Origin: JACCXG01 sp963750935
GTDB taxonomy: Bacteria; Acidobacteriota; Vicinamibacteria; Vicinamibacterales; 2-12-FULL-66-21
Direction of reading: 5' to 3'
Assembly: GCA_963750935.1 (NCBI GenBank)
Contig: CAVVSR010000014.1
Location: 620,001 to 684,000, forward strand
DNA: 64,000 bases
The stretch's first letter is position 1. Each line of letters starts with the position of its first letter. Under the pieces are notes generated by a model. It saw only the letters and a list, made by a program, of their open reading frames with translations, searched no databases and was not told the origin of the DNA. Shown in pieces: positions 7,245 through 18,263 of the stretch. The translations under genes were made by a program, and so were the position numbers.

Positions 7245-9536
7245 GTGCGCAGACAGCTCGGCCTGCTTGCCGTCCTGTTCCTGCTGGCGCACGTGCTGTC
7301 CCTGCCACCGACCCTCGAGGACATCGACTCGATCAACTTCGCGCTCGCGGTTCGCGACTTCGACGTGGCGCGACACCAGCCGCATCCGCCCGGCTATCCG
7401 GTGTTCGTCGCGGTGTCGAAGGCGTCGACGGGACTGCTGCGGGCGCTCGGTGTGCCCGGCGCAGCCCATCTCGGACTGTCGCTGCTCAGCGCCGTCGCCG
7501 GCGCCCTGCTCGTGCTGCTGCTGTTCTCGCTCTACCGCCGGATCACCGGCGATGCGGCGCTGGCGTGGTGGGCGATGGCGGTCGCCGTCTGCTCGCCGCT
7601 CTTCTGGTTCACGGCGCTGCGGCCGCTCAGCGACGTCACCGGCCTGGCCATCGTCGTCGGCGCGCAGGTGATGCTGATGGCGGCGCTGCGCGAGGCGCAG
7701 GGCCATCCTGTCTCCGTGCCCGACGATCTCGAACCCGCCGGGCGCCTGTCGTTCCGGCCGGGCCACCTCCTCGCCGGTGGAGCGCTGCTGACGGGCCTGG
7801 CGGCTGGGGTGCGGGCGCAGACGGTGATGCTGACGGCGCCCCTGCTGGTCGCGGTGATGGTGTGGCCGCGCGCGGGCTTCTCGATGCGCGACCGCGTCAT
7901 GGCGATCGGCGGCGCCGTCGTGGGGGCGCTCGCCTGGGGCCTGCCGCTGCTGATCGCCAGTGGCGGCCTCGGAGCCTACCTCACGGCGCTCGGCACCCAG
8001 GCCGGCGAGGACTTCGTCGGCGTCGTCATGCTGTGGACGACGCCGCGGCCGCGGGTCGCCGTCAACGCGGCGCTCTATTCTTTCGTGTGGCCGTGGAGCT
8101 CCTACGCGCTGGGCGGGAGCGTCGTCGCGCTGGCGGCGATCGGCTTCGTGCGTGCCGCGTGGCGGGCGCCGGCGATGCTGCTATTCGTGCTGATCGCGTT
8201 CGCGCCGTACGCGATGTTCCACCTGCTGTTCCACGAGACGTTCACCGTGCGGTATGCGCTGCCGCTGGTCGTGCCGGTGGCGCTGCTGGCGGTCTACGCC
8301 GGCGGCCTGGCCGGGCGCGCCGGCATGGCCGTGTCCGCGCTGTCGATCCTGATCGCGTCGCTGATCGCGGTGCTGCCGGTGTCGCGCGCCTTCGCCCGCG
8401 ACGGCAGCCCGACCTTCCGCGCGTTCGAGACGATGAGGAACACCGCCGCGTCGAGCGCCGCGAGCGGCCCGCGGCCCGACACGATCGCGATGCACGCGGT
8501 GATGCGCCGGGTCGAGGAGTGGCTCCGCGACGGCAGCGGACCCACCGTCATCCACGGGGCGCACGGACGGGAATGGCTGCCGCTCGTGGAGCACTGGCGC
8601 AAGCAGCCGGACAGCGTCGTCCGCTTCGTCGCCGACCCAAGACGGACCGACCTCGTGCTGTTCGATCCCCAGACCCGCGTGCTCGAGCGGACGGATCGCT
8701 GGTCGATCCCCGAGATGCCTTACCTCGCCGGCAGCCGTCCGGGCGCGACAGACGTCTATTTGATGCAGCCGCCCGGCTGGATGCTCGAGCGGGGCTGGGC
8801 GCTGACCGCGGAAGTGGGTGGCGTCAGCGCCAGGGAAGGGGTCGGCCCGCACATCGAGCCGAGCGTCGCGTGGGTCCGGGCGCGAGCTGAGCCGGCGGCG
8901 CTGATCATCGGCGGGCGGAACCTGGGCGCGCCGGGCGACCCTCCAGCTCGTCTGACGCTGTCGTCCGAGGCCGGCCCGATCGGCACCTGGGAAGCCCGCC
9001 CGGGATTCTTTCTCTGGCAGGTTCAGCTGCCCGCCGGAACCATCCTCGGGAGCGGATACGTCCCGCTGCGTGTCAGCGCCGCCGCGGCCGACGCCTCGGG
9101 CCGTCCCGTACGCGTGGCGCTGGAGCAGTTCGACCTGCAGTCGGACGGCACCGTGATGTTCGGTTACGGCGACGGCTGGTACGAGCCGGAGTACAGCCCC
9201 TCGACCGGGCGCGCCTGGCGGTGGATGTCGGAACGGGCACGGTTGTGGATTCGCCCGGTCGATCGCGACGTGACGCTGACGATCTCGGGCGAGTCGCCGC
9301 TCCGGTATTTCGAGACGGCGCCGGCGATCCGCGTGACGGTCGCAGGGGCGGAGCTGTTCCGATTCACGCCGACCGGCGACTTCGTCCAGGACGTCACGAT
9401 CCCGGCCAAAGCGATCGCCATCGGCGGTGGGTTGATTGCCCTCGAAAGCGAGGCGTGGTTCACGCCGCAGGAACGCGGCGAGTCCGCCGACCAGCGGCAT
9501 CTGGCGCTGCGGATCTATTCGGTCGGCGTCAAGTGA
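7245..9536 (+). CDS. Polytopic glycosyltransferase-like membrane protein (GT-C/DUF2723-like)
   Basis: 763 residues starting at GTG, 6 bases after larE. About ten hydrophobic segments lie in the first ~400 residues. An early loop after TM1 has LEDIDSINFALA and HQPHPPGYP, the acidic loop and HPPGYP pattern of DUF2723-type and other GT-C enzymes that use lipid-linked sugars. The C-terminal ~350 residues are soluble, probably periplasmic and beta-rich, with no motif I recognise. Likely role: sugar transfer in the envelope. The specific reaction is unknown. Confidence 0.65.
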   Translation: MRRQLGLLAVLFLLAHVLSLPPTLEDIDSINFALAVRDFDVARHQPHPPGYPVFVAVSKASTGLLRALGVPGAAHLGLSLLSAVAGALLVLLLFSLYRRITGDAALAWWAMAVAVCSPLFWFTALRPLSDVTGLAIVVGAQVMLMAALREAQGHPVSVPDDLEPAGRLSFRPGHLLAGGALLTGLAAGVRAQTVMLTAPLLVAVMVWPRAGFSMRDRVMAIGGAVVGALAWGLPLLIASGGLGAYLTALGTQAGEDFVGVVMLWTTPRPRVAVNAALYSFVWPWSSYALGGSVVALAAIGFVRAAWRAPAMLLFVLIAFAPYAMFHLLFHETFTVRYALPLVVPVALLAVYAGGLAGRAGMAVSALSILIASLIAVLPVSRAFARDGSPTFRAFETMRNTAASSAASGPRPDTIAMHAVMRRVEEWLRDGSGPTVIHGAHGREWLPLVEHWRKQPDSVVRFVADPRRTDLVLFDPQTRVLERTDRWSIPEMPYLAGSRPGATDVYLMQPPGWMLERGWALTAEVGGVSAREGVGPHIEPSVAWVRARAEPAALIIGGRNLGAPGDPPARLTLSSEAGPIGTWEARPGFFLWQVQLPAGTILGSGYVPLRVSAAAADASGRPVRVALEQFDLQSDGTVMFGYGDGWYEPEYSPSTGRAWRWMSERARLWIRPVDRDVTLTISGESPLRYFETAPAIRVTVAGAELFRFTPTGDFVQDVTIPAKAIAIGGGLIALESEAWFTPQERGESADQRHLALRIYSVGVK

Positions 9537-9539
9537 GCC

Positions 9540-10274
9540 CTACGGCTTGCGGGCCAGGGTCAACAGCGAGCTCCCGAGCGGCATGTTCACGACGCGGAGG
9601 GCGGCCGCCTCGATCGCCAGCAGGCCCGAGAGTGCGGTGTTGACCGGCGCCCAGGGGACCGTCATCTCGAGGTTGGATTCGTGATGGCCGCGGAACCGCT
9701 GCGCGAAGCGCACGCCGGCGATCATCGGCAGGATCGCGGCGTTGGTGTAGGTCAGCCTGGTGACGCCGAACCCGGCGCGCTCGAGATGGGCCCGCAGGCC
9801 GCCCCGGGTGTAGCGCTGGACCTCGCCGCCGAGCACCGAGTGGTTGCCGCGCAGGGCGGGAAGCGCGGCCACGTTGAGGACGAGATGGCCGCCGGGCTTC
9901 AGGACCCGGTGCATTTCCGACAGCGCGATCGCCGCCAGTTCGTCGTCAAATGCGTAAATCACGTCGAAAGACGTAACGAGATCGAACGTTGCGGCCGAAA
10001 AGGGAAGTGAGAGTGCCGATGCGCGAGCGACCAGCCGTTCTCCGTGAGCGCGCGCGTAGGCGAGACCGCTGAATGTCAGATCGATGCCACAGGGCCGGCC
10101 ATGGGCCCTCAGCAGTCGCAGGTTGTTTCCGGTGCCGCACCCGCAATCGAGGATGCGCAGGTCGGTTCGACCGCCTGCCGCCTGGTCGAGGAGCGGCGTG
10201 ACGAATCGGCGGAAGCCCCGGAACCAGAAGTGCTGTTGTTCAGCGCGCGCGGTCGCGTCGAGCAGGCGATCCAT
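9540..10274 (-). CDS. Class I SAM-dependent methyltransferase
   Basis: 244 residues with motif I ILDCGCGTGNNL, the acidic post-I residue in GIDLTFSGL, and motif LVTSFDVIYAF followed by MHRVLKPGGHLVLNVA. The opening EQQHFWFRGFRR is usual for small-molecule/lipid methyltransferases of the UbiE/Methyltransf_11 group. ATG 10274 is chosen: the frame stays open to 10505, but that part is antisense to the pal region and looks non-coding. Divergent from pal. Substrate unknown. Confidence 0.8.
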   Translation of the reverse strand: MDRLLDATARAEQQHFWFRGFRRFVTPLLDQAAGGRTDLRILDCGCGTGNNLRLLRAHGRPCGIDLTFSGLAYARAHGERLVARASALSLPFSAATFDLVTSFDVIYAFDDELAAIALSEMHRVLKPGGHLVLNVAALPALRGNHSVLGGEVQRYTRGGLRAHLERAGFGVTRLTYTNAAILPMIAGVRFAQRFRGHHESNLEMTVPWAPVNTALSGLLAIEAAALRVVNMPLGSSLLTLARKP

Positions 10275-10339
10275 GAAGGCGTGTTGAATTGACAACCCAA
10301 AAATACGGACGATAGGCTCCAATTCTAGAGGAGAGGTTG

Positions 10340-10918
10340 ATGAAACGCAGCTTTCGAGTGTGGGCCACGGTCGCAATGCTGGCCATTGCGCTGACGGGAG
10401 GGGCATGCAAAAAGAAGCCGCCCGTTGTCGATCCGCCGAAGCCGGAAGCGGCGCCGGCGCCGCCGCCAACCAAGCCGGTGACTCCGCCGCCGCCCAAGCC
10501 GGCACCGCCGCCCGAGCCGCCCCCCAAGCCGACCGAGGATGAGATCTTCAAGAGCATGTCCCTCGACGACTTGAACAAGAAGGGTGTGTTGAGCGACGTG
10601 TTCTTCGGGCTCGACTCGACCGATCTGAATCCGGAAGCGCGGGCCGCGATCCAGAAGAACATCGACTACATGAAGCGCTGGACGTCGACCAAGATCATGG
10701 TCGAGGGGCACGCCGATTCACGAGGCACCAACGAGTACAACCTGGCGCTCGCCGAGCGGCGCGCCGGGGCGGTGCGGGACTATCTCGTGAGCCTGGGGCT
10801 GGCGGCCGACCGCGTGACCATCGTCAGTAAGGGCGAGGAAGCGCCGTTCTGCACCGAAGAAGCGGAAAACTGCTGGCAGCAGAACCGCCGCGGCCACTTC
10901 CTCTTCACCGCGAAATAG
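10340..10918 (+). CDS. pal: Peptidoglycan-associated lipoprotein Pal
   Basis: 192 residues. The signal peptide ends at GGAC-KKK; the lipobox is unusual (Gly at -3 rather than Leu), but the Cys after a hydrophobic stretch still suggests lipidation. A Pro-rich spacer (~30-66) leads to an OmpA-like domain with FGLDSTDL and GHADSRGTNEYN...LAERRA, the diaminopimelate-binding motif. It anchors the outer membrane to peptidoglycan with the Tol system, but no tolB neighbour is present. AGGAGAGG precedes the ATG. Its 3' end overlaps the convergent pyrF by 14 bases. Confidence 0.9.
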   Translation: MKRSFRVWATVAMLAIALTGGACKKKPPVVDPPKPEAAPAPPPTKPVTPPPPKPAPPPEPPPKPTEDEIFKSMSLDDLNKKGVLSDVFFGLDSTDLNPEARAAIQKNIDYMKRWTSTKIMVEGHADSRGTNEYNLALAERRAGAVRDYLVSLGLAADRVTIVSKGEEAPFCTEEAENCWQQNRRGHFLFTAK

Positions 10919-11627
10919 CGCTTCGGATCTCCGATCCGATCCGCTCCGCTGCTTCACGGGGGTCGGGCGCGCCGATGATCGGCCGCCCGACCACCACGTA
11001 GCTGGCCCCCGCCTGCACCGCCTCCCCCGCGCTCATCGTCCGCTCCTGGTCGTCCTTCGCGGCCGCGGCCGCTCCGCCGCGGATTCCCGGCGTCACGATC
11101 GAGAAGTCCGGGCCGCACAAGGCGCGGACGACGCTGGTCTCGTGCGGCGACGCCACCACGCCGTCCAGGCCGGCGCGCTGCGTGAGCTGCGCCAGCCGCG
11201 TCACCTGATCCAGCACCGATGAGGTGACGCCGACCTCCGCGAGCGCCGAGGCGTTGAGGCTGGTGAGAACCGTGACGGCGATGAGCAGCGGCGCCGGCCG
11301 GCCTTCGGCCAGGGCCGTCGCACGCCCGGCTTCCGCGGCCGCCTGCATCATCCTCAGGCCGCCGGACGCATGGACGTTGATCATCCAGGCCCCCAGCGAC
11401 GTCGCCGCCGCCACCGCCTGGGAGACGGTGTTGGGGATGTCGTGAAACTTCAGATCGAGGAAGACGCGGTCGCCCTTGGCGGCCAGCGTGCGCACGATGA
11501 CCGGGCCCTCGGCCGTGAACAGGCGCTTGCCGATCTTGAAGCCCCCGACCGCTCCGCGCAGCAGGTCGGCAAGGCGGAGCGCCTCGCCGCCGGTCGGCAC
11601 GTCGAGCGCAATCAGGAGCTGATCCAT
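10905..11627 (-). CDS. pyrF: Orotidine 5'-phosphate decarboxylase
   Basis: 240 residues. Catalyses OMP to UMP, the last step of de novo pyrimidine synthesis. The catalytic stretch is FLDLKFHDIPNTV (Asp-Lys-x-x-Asp), with LIALDVPTG at the N-terminus and TPGIRG near the phosphate site. It starts at ATG 11627, overlapping the end of pyrD by 16 bases in a pyrK-pyrD-pyrF operon. Confidence 0.94.
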   Translation of the reverse strand: MDQLLIALDVPTGGEALRLADLLRGAVGGFKIGKRLFTAEGPVIVRTLAAKGDRVFLDLKFHDIPNTVSQAVAAATSLGAWMINVHASGGLRMMQAAAEAGRATALAEGRPAPLLIAVTVLTSLNASALAEVGVTSSVLDQVTRLAQLTQRAGLDGVVASPHETSVVRALCGPDFSIVTPGIRGGAAAAAKDDQERTMSAGEAVQAGASYVVVGRPIIGAPDPREAAERIGSEIRSAISR

Positions 11628-12551
11628 GCGTGCTCTTCCTTCGACGTGTCGAGCGTGCCGGTCACCTCGTGCAGGCTCGCCAGACCGTGCCGCTGCATGT
11701 AGCCGCGGAGGCCGTCGAGAACCGGCTGCCACAGGAACGGATCGACGAAGTTCGCGGTGCCGATCTGCACCGCGGTCGCGCCCGCGATCATGAACTCGAG
11801 GACGTCGGCGGCGGTCGCGATCCCGCCCATGCCGATGATCGGGATCCGCACCGCCTGCCGGCACTCGTAGACCATCCGCACCGCGATCGGCCGGATCGCC
11901 GGACCGCTCAGCCCGCCGACGATGTTGGACAGGCGCGGCCGGCGGGTCTCGACGTCGATCGCCATGGCCAGGAAGGTGTTCACGAGCGAGATCGCGTCGG
12001 CGCCGGCCTCCTCGGCAGCGCGCGCGAACGACGCCACGTCCGTGACGTTCGGCGTGAGCTTCGGGATGACCGGGAGCCGTGTGACCTTGCGCACGGCGCT
12101 CACGACCGCGTGCGTTCCAGGCAGGCTGCAGCCGAAGGTGATCCCGCCCTCCTTGATGTTCGGGCAGGAGATGTTCAGCTCGATCGCGGCGACGCCCTCG
12201 GCATCCGACAGGATCCGCGCCAGCTCGACGTACTCCTCGAGCGTCGTCCCGCAGATGTTGACGAAGACGACGGCGCCGCCGGCGGCGCAGCTCCGGCAGC
12301 TTCTCGTCGATGAACCGGTGCACACCGATGCCCTGCAGGCCGATGGCGTTCAGCATTCCCGACGGCGTTTCGACGATGCGCGGCGGCGGATGGCCTTCGC
12401 GCGCCTTCAGGAACAACCCTTTCACCGCGACGCCGCCGAGTGAGGACAGATCGACCGAGTCGGCGTACTCGACGCCGTAGCCGAAGCAGCCGCTCGCGGC
12501 AATCAGCGGGTTCGCGAGACGCAGTGAGCCGAGGGGGACGGAGAGATCCAT
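11612..12551 (-). CDS. pyrD: Dihydroorotate dehydrogenase B, catalytic subunit (one frameshift)
   Basis: ~312 residues once corrected. Oxidises dihydroorotate to orotate with FMN. The N-terminal part (IAASGCFGYGVEY, TPSGMLNAIGLQ) and the C-terminal part (NISCPNIKEGG with the class 1 active-site Cys, IPIIGMGGI, IGTANF) lie in different frames. The change is in a GC-only tract at about 12285-12297 and is explained by one extra base. The adjacent pyrK marks this as the type 1B heterotetramer, which passes electrons to NAD. Confidence 0.9.
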
Positions 12552-12552
12552 G

Positions 12553-13377
12553 TCAATGCCTGAGCGCGTCCCAGACGATGCGCCGTGCGTCGAACACGGG
12601 GCCGTCGATGCACGAGCGCTGGAAATGGGGCGTCTCGCCGTGATCCCGGGTCAGGACCACGCAACTGTAGCAGCCGCCCATGCCGCAGCCCATGACCTGT
12701 TCGAGCGAGACGTCGCACGGACGGCGGAACGAAGCGGCAAGACCCGCGACCGCGCGCATCATCGGCGTCGGGCCGCACACGAACAGCTTGATATCGGCGC
12801 CTGGCGCGGCGCTCTCGAACGCGTCCTGGAGCGGAACGGTGACGCGGCCACGGCTGCCGCGAGTGCCGTCCTCGGTGGACAGGACGACGTGCACGCCGAG
12901 CTCTTCGAACAGCTCGACGTAGTACAGCTCCGAGGCTGTTCGCGCGCCGTAGAAGAGCGTCGCCGGCGTGCCGAGCTGCTGCAGGCGTGTCGCGAGCGTG
13001 ATGAACGGGGCGAGCCCAACGCCGCCAGCGACCATCCAGGCTTCCGCCGGCGGCCCCACGGGCTCGAACGGACGGCCGAGCGGTCCGAGACATCCGACGG
13101 TCGTGCCCGGTTCGGCGTCGTAGAGCAGGCCGGTGCCACGGCCGGTGCGCTTGTTGAGGATCGAGATGGCCACGGGTGTCCCGCCGGCGTCGCGGCGCAC
13201 TTCGAACACCGAGAACGGCCGGCGCAGGAGCGGGTCGCTGCCGTGGGACGGCTTGAGCATGACGAACTGTCCAGGTTGTGCGGCGGCGGCGATGGCGGGC
13301 GCGTCGAGCACGAGCACGCTGTAGTGCTCCGACAGCCGCCGGTTCTCGATCACGGCGGCATCCACGTCAACGATCAT
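12553..13377 (-). CDS. pyrK: Dihydroorotate dehydrogenase B, electron transfer subunit
   Basis: 274 residues. The FAD-binding motif is RRPFSVFEV. The NAD-binding part has VAGGVGLAPFI and VCGPTPMM. A [2Fe-2S] Cys cluster sits in CGMGGCYSC with a later C in RSCIDGP. It forms the NAD-linked partner of PyrD 1B, whose ATG follows the pyrK stop directly. First gene of pyrK-pyrD-pyrF; the divergent spacer upstream holds CCGAGTC heptamers. Confidence 0.93.
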   Translation of the reverse strand: MIVDVDAAVIENRRLSEHYSVLVLDAPAIAAAAQPGQFVMLKPSHGSDPLLRRPFSVFEVRRDAGGTPVAISILNKRTGRGTGLLYDAEPGTTVGCLGPLGRPFEPVGPPAEAWMVAGGVGLAPFITLATRLQQLGTPATLFYGARTASELYYVELFEELGVHVVLSTEDGTRGSRGRVTVPLQDAFESAAPGADIKLFVCGPTPMMRAVAGLAASFRRPCDVSLEQVMGCGMGGCYSCVVLTRDHGETPHFQRSCIDGPVFDARRIVWDALRH

Positions 13378-13417
13378 TGGCGAAAGTATATCAATCAGGC
13401 ATCACTGATCCCCGATC

Positions 13418-13452
13418 CCGAGTCCCGAGTCCCGAGTCCCGAATCCCGTATC
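13418..13452. repeat. CCGAGTC heptamer tandem repeat
   Basis: Three exact CCGAGTC units followed by CCGAATC and CCGTATC, all in 7-base phase. The flank to ~13500 (GATCGGGGATGAGGGAT) is partly complementary, so the spacer can fold imperfectly. It lies between divergent pyrK and the phosphodiesterase gene. Confidence 0.85.
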
Positions 13453-13504
13453 GAATCGGATTTGGAAGTGGATTCGCGATCGGGGATGAGGGATAAGGGA
13501 TCGC

Positions 13505-15229
13505 GTGCGCTTCCTGAGGATGGGAACGAATTCGCTGCTCGCGGGGGCGCTGGGTGCGGCGTATCTGACCGTGCTCGTGCTGCAGCTGAACCCGCACGTG
13601 CCGCTGCTGTCGCAGACGGCCTGGCGGTGGTTCGCGACGCTCGGGATCTTCTACGGGCTGCACCTCGCGGTCGCCTTCTACGTGCTGCTGGTCATCCGCG
13701 AGTTCCTGAGCATGGACGCGTTGTCGCCGGGGTGGGCGAGCGTGCGCGTGCTGGCCTGGCTGTCGGCGGCCGGGGCGGCGGTGGCGGCCCTGCTGATGTG
13801 GTTGAACGCCAGCGGCTTTCGGGCGGTGCTCGGCGATCTGGCGGCGCGGAGGATGCTCGTCGGTGCGGTCGCGACGGCGGCGTCGGCGGTGGTGCTGGCC
13901 GCGATCGCGATCGCGCACTACTCGACGGGGCGGCGTGGCAGCCGGGTCGGGGGCGCGCTGTTCGCGCTGGCCGCACTCGGCTCGCTGGCGCTGCCGCTGG
14001 CGGCGCGCGGCGGCGCGGTCGAGGCCGCTCCACCGGTCCGCCAGCCGCTGCTCGGCGCACCCTCGCCGGTGCTGAACCCGCGGGTCTTCATGCTGCTGCT
14101 CGACGGCGCGTCGCTCGAATACATCCGGACGCGGTCGGCCGAAGGCCGGCTGCCGAACTTCTCGAAGCTGCTCGAGGGCGGGTCGTCGCTGTATCTGGCG
14201 ACCATCCGGCCGACGCAGCCGGGTCCGGTCTGGGCCGCGGTGGCGACCGGCATGTATCCGGCGAAGAACGGCGTCCGCTCGGCCTCGCTCTATTTCGCGC
14301 GCGGCGACAGCCGGCCGCTCTACATCCTGCCCGATCACTGTTTCTCCCACGCGCTGACGCGGTTCGGGGCGATCCGCACCGAGCTGATCGACGCCGACGC
14401 CTGGGCGGTCCGGCCGCTGTGGAGCATCCTGTCGAGCGTGGGCGTGCCGTCCGGCGTGGTCCGCTGGCCGCTGACCTATCCCGCGCAGCCGACGCTCGGA
14501 TTCCTGCTGACCGATCACTTTCCCGATCTGCTCGAATCGATGGCCCAGTTCGATCCGCACGCGGCCTACCCCGAGGACGTGCTCGTGGACGTGCGGCGGT
14601 CGCTGGCGGAGGCCGATGCCGCCGACGCCTCAGCCGATCTCGGCGAGCCGGCCGAGATCGCCGCGTCGCGCCGCGACCGCGTCTACAGCCGCGCCACGCG
14701 CGCGCTGCTGACGCGATGGGATGCGCAGGTCGTCGCGCTGCGCCTGCAGGCGATCGACCTGGTCTCGCATCGCCAGTACGAAGACGGCCAGCCCTCGCGG
14801 TTCGGCGCCGGTGACGACCGCGATCGGCGCGCCCGCGCGCAGCAGCTCGAGCGCGCGTACCGCGATCTCGACGACGATCTCGGGCTGACCATCGACGCGC
14901 TCGCGCCCGGCGACCTGCTGCTGGTCGTCTCGGGCTTCGGCATGCAGCGCCTGCATCCGCTCAAGGAGCTGCTCGCCCGCGTGCTCGGGGATCCGGTGGC
15001 GCGGGGCACGCACGAGCGCGCTCCCGACGGGTTCCTGCTCGCCTACGGCCGCGACGTGCAGGCCGGCCGCCTGCCGCGCGGCTCGATCGTCGACATCACG
15101 CCGACGGTGCTCTATTTTCTCGGCCTTCCGATCGGCCGCGACATGGACGGCTTCGTGCGCACCGACCTCTTCACGGGCGCGTTCACGGCGGAGCGCCCGA
15201 TCGCCTTCATCGCCACACACAATCGGTAA
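13505..15229 (+). CDS. Membrane-anchored alkaline-phosphatase-superfamily protein (type I phosphodiesterase-like)
   Basis: 574 residues. About four N-terminal TM segments (to ~residue 175) precede a phosphodiesterase/nucleotide-pyrophosphatase-like domain. That domain has the metal-ligand stretch FMLLLDGASLEYI, PTQPGPVWAAVATG around the expected nucleophile Thr, and DLVSHRQYED. The usual SDHGM metal motif reads SGFGM here, so one metal site is missing and activity may be lost or changed. Starts at GTG 13505 (alternative ATG 13520). Function unknown. Confidence 0.65.
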   Translation: MRFLRMGTNSLLAGALGAAYLTVLVLQLNPHVPLLSQTAWRWFATLGIFYGLHLAVAFYVLLVIREFLSMDALSPGWASVRVLAWLSAAGAAVAALLMWLNASGFRAVLGDLAARRMLVGAVATAASAVVLAAIAIAHYSTGRRGSRVGGALFALAALGSLALPLAARGGAVEAAPPVRQPLLGAPSPVLNPRVFMLLLDGASLEYIRTRSAEGRLPNFSKLLEGGSSLYLATIRPTQPGPVWAAVATGMYPAKNGVRSASLYFARGDSRPLYILPDHCFSHALTRFGAIRTELIDADAWAVRPLWSILSSVGVPSGVVRWPLTYPAQPTLGFLLTDHFPDLLESMAQFDPHAAYPEDVLVDVRRSLAEADAADASADLGEPAEIAASRRDRVYSRATRALLTRWDAQVVALRLQAIDLVSHRQYEDGQPSRFGAGDDRDRRARAQQLERAYRDLDDDLGLTIDALAPGDLLLVVSGFGMQRLHPLKELLARVLGDPVARGTHERAPDGFLLAYGRDVQAGRLPRGSIVDITPTVLYFLGLPIGRDMDGFVRTDLFTGAFTAERPIAFIATHNR

Positions 15230-15234
15230 AGGCC

Positions 15235-15290
15235 GGTGCTGGGTGCTGGGTGCTGGGTGCGCGGTGCTGAGCACCTGAGCACCGAGCACC
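15235..15290. repeat. GCACCCA-family heptamer hairpin upstream of the pyrR leader
   Basis: On the plus strand, GGTGCTG units repeat in 7-base phase, then GAGCACC units form the opposite arm, giving an imperfect stem. It starts 5 bases after the phosphodiesterase stop and ends just before the pyr promoter, so it could end the upstream transcript. Confidence 0.75.
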
Positions 15291-15295
15291 GACAC

Positions 15296-15304
15296 TGATA
15301 GAAT
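15296..15304 (+). promoter_or_regulatory. Extended -10 promoter for the pyrR operon
   Basis: TGATAGAAT matches TGnTAnAAT. No good -35 is seen. The predicted start near 15311 would put the PyrR-binding loop at the very 5' end of the RNA. Confidence 0.45.
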
Positions 15305-15313
15305 CCCTCTGAA

Positions 15314-15347
15314 CTCTTTAAGCGCGGTCCTGAGAGGCCGCCAAGAG
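15314..15347 (+). promoter_or_regulatory. PyrR-binding RNA loop (pyr operon leader)
   Basis: The core TCCTGAGAGGCC fits the PyrR-binding consensus UCCNGNGAGGY. Folding gives a lower stem CTCTT/AAGAG (15314-15318 with 15343-15347), an asymmetric internal bulge, an upper stem GCGG/CCGC (15324-15327 with 15338-15341) and a CC/GG pair closing loop TGAGA. It lies 102 bases before the pyrR ATG. Known PyrR proteins bind such loops when UMP is high. I see no clear terminator after it, so control could be translational. Confidence 0.8.
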
Positions 15348-15448
15348 GTGCTTGTGACACGTCCTGCAGCAGCAGCGTGCCGGCGATCGCCGCACGCGAC
15401 ATCCCGACCACACGAACCGCGCGTTCGATCATCCATGCGAGGGCGCCG

Positions 15449-15981
15449 ATGCCCGAAGTGATGGATGCCGATCGCATGTCCCGCGCGCTGACGCGGATTG
15501 CCCACGAGATTCTCGAGCGCAATCGCGGCACCGGCGAGCTCGCGCTCGTCGGCATCCGCACCCGCGGCGTGCCGCTGGCGCGCCGGCTGGCGCGGGCACT
15601 GAAGGAGATCAACGGCCACGACGTCCCGACCGGCGCGCTCGACATCACGCTCTATCGCGACGACCTGATGCGGAACGCGGTCGGGCCGCAGCCGGTCATC
15701 CGCCGCACCGAGATCCCGTTCTCCATCGACGATCGCAAGATCCTGCTGGTGGACGACGTGCTCTATACCGGCCGCACCATCCGGGCCGCCCTCGACGCGC
15801 TGATCGACTTCGGCCGGCCGCGCGCGATCCAGCTGATCGTGATGGTCGATCGCGGCCACCGCGAGCTGCCGATCAAGGCGGACTTCGTCGGCAAGAACCT
15901 GCCGACCTCGCTCAAGCAGAGCGTCCAGGTGCGGCTCCAGGAGATCGACGGCGTCGACGAAGTGGTCATCGAGGGGGAGGC

Positions 15982-15985
<4 letters not shown>
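15449..15985 (+). CDS. pyrR: Bifunctional pyr operon regulator / uracil phosphoribosyltransferase PyrR
   Basis: 178 residues from ATG 15449 (GAGGG upstream). The PRPP loop is ILLVDDVLYTGRT. RGVPLARRLA and MVDRGHRELPI are typical of PyrR. It binds the leader RNA element at 15314-15347 when UMP is abundant and lowers expression of its own operon. An in-frame upstream start at 15377 would lie in the leader and is less likely. Its stop overlaps pyrB by 4 bases (ATGA). Confidence 0.93.

Positions 15986-18259
<2,274 letters not shown>

Positions 18260-18263
<4 letters not shown>

Noticed and set aside
10905..12551. A continuous 548-codon frame that seems to fuse the PyrD N-terminus to PyrF
   Set aside because: The middle is Arg-rich nonsense. 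The conserved PyrD C-terminus lies in another frame, so this is a frameshifted pyrD followed by a separate pyrF with its own ATG.
13391..14560. Minus-strand 389-codon frame across the repeat
   Set aside because: It is antisense to the phosphodiesterase-like gene with no recognisable domain and passes through the CCGAGTC repeat.
15235..15290. Attenuator terminator of the pyr operon
   Set aside because: It lies upstream of the PyrR loop and predicted promoter, so it cannot act on the pyr leader RNA in the usual way.
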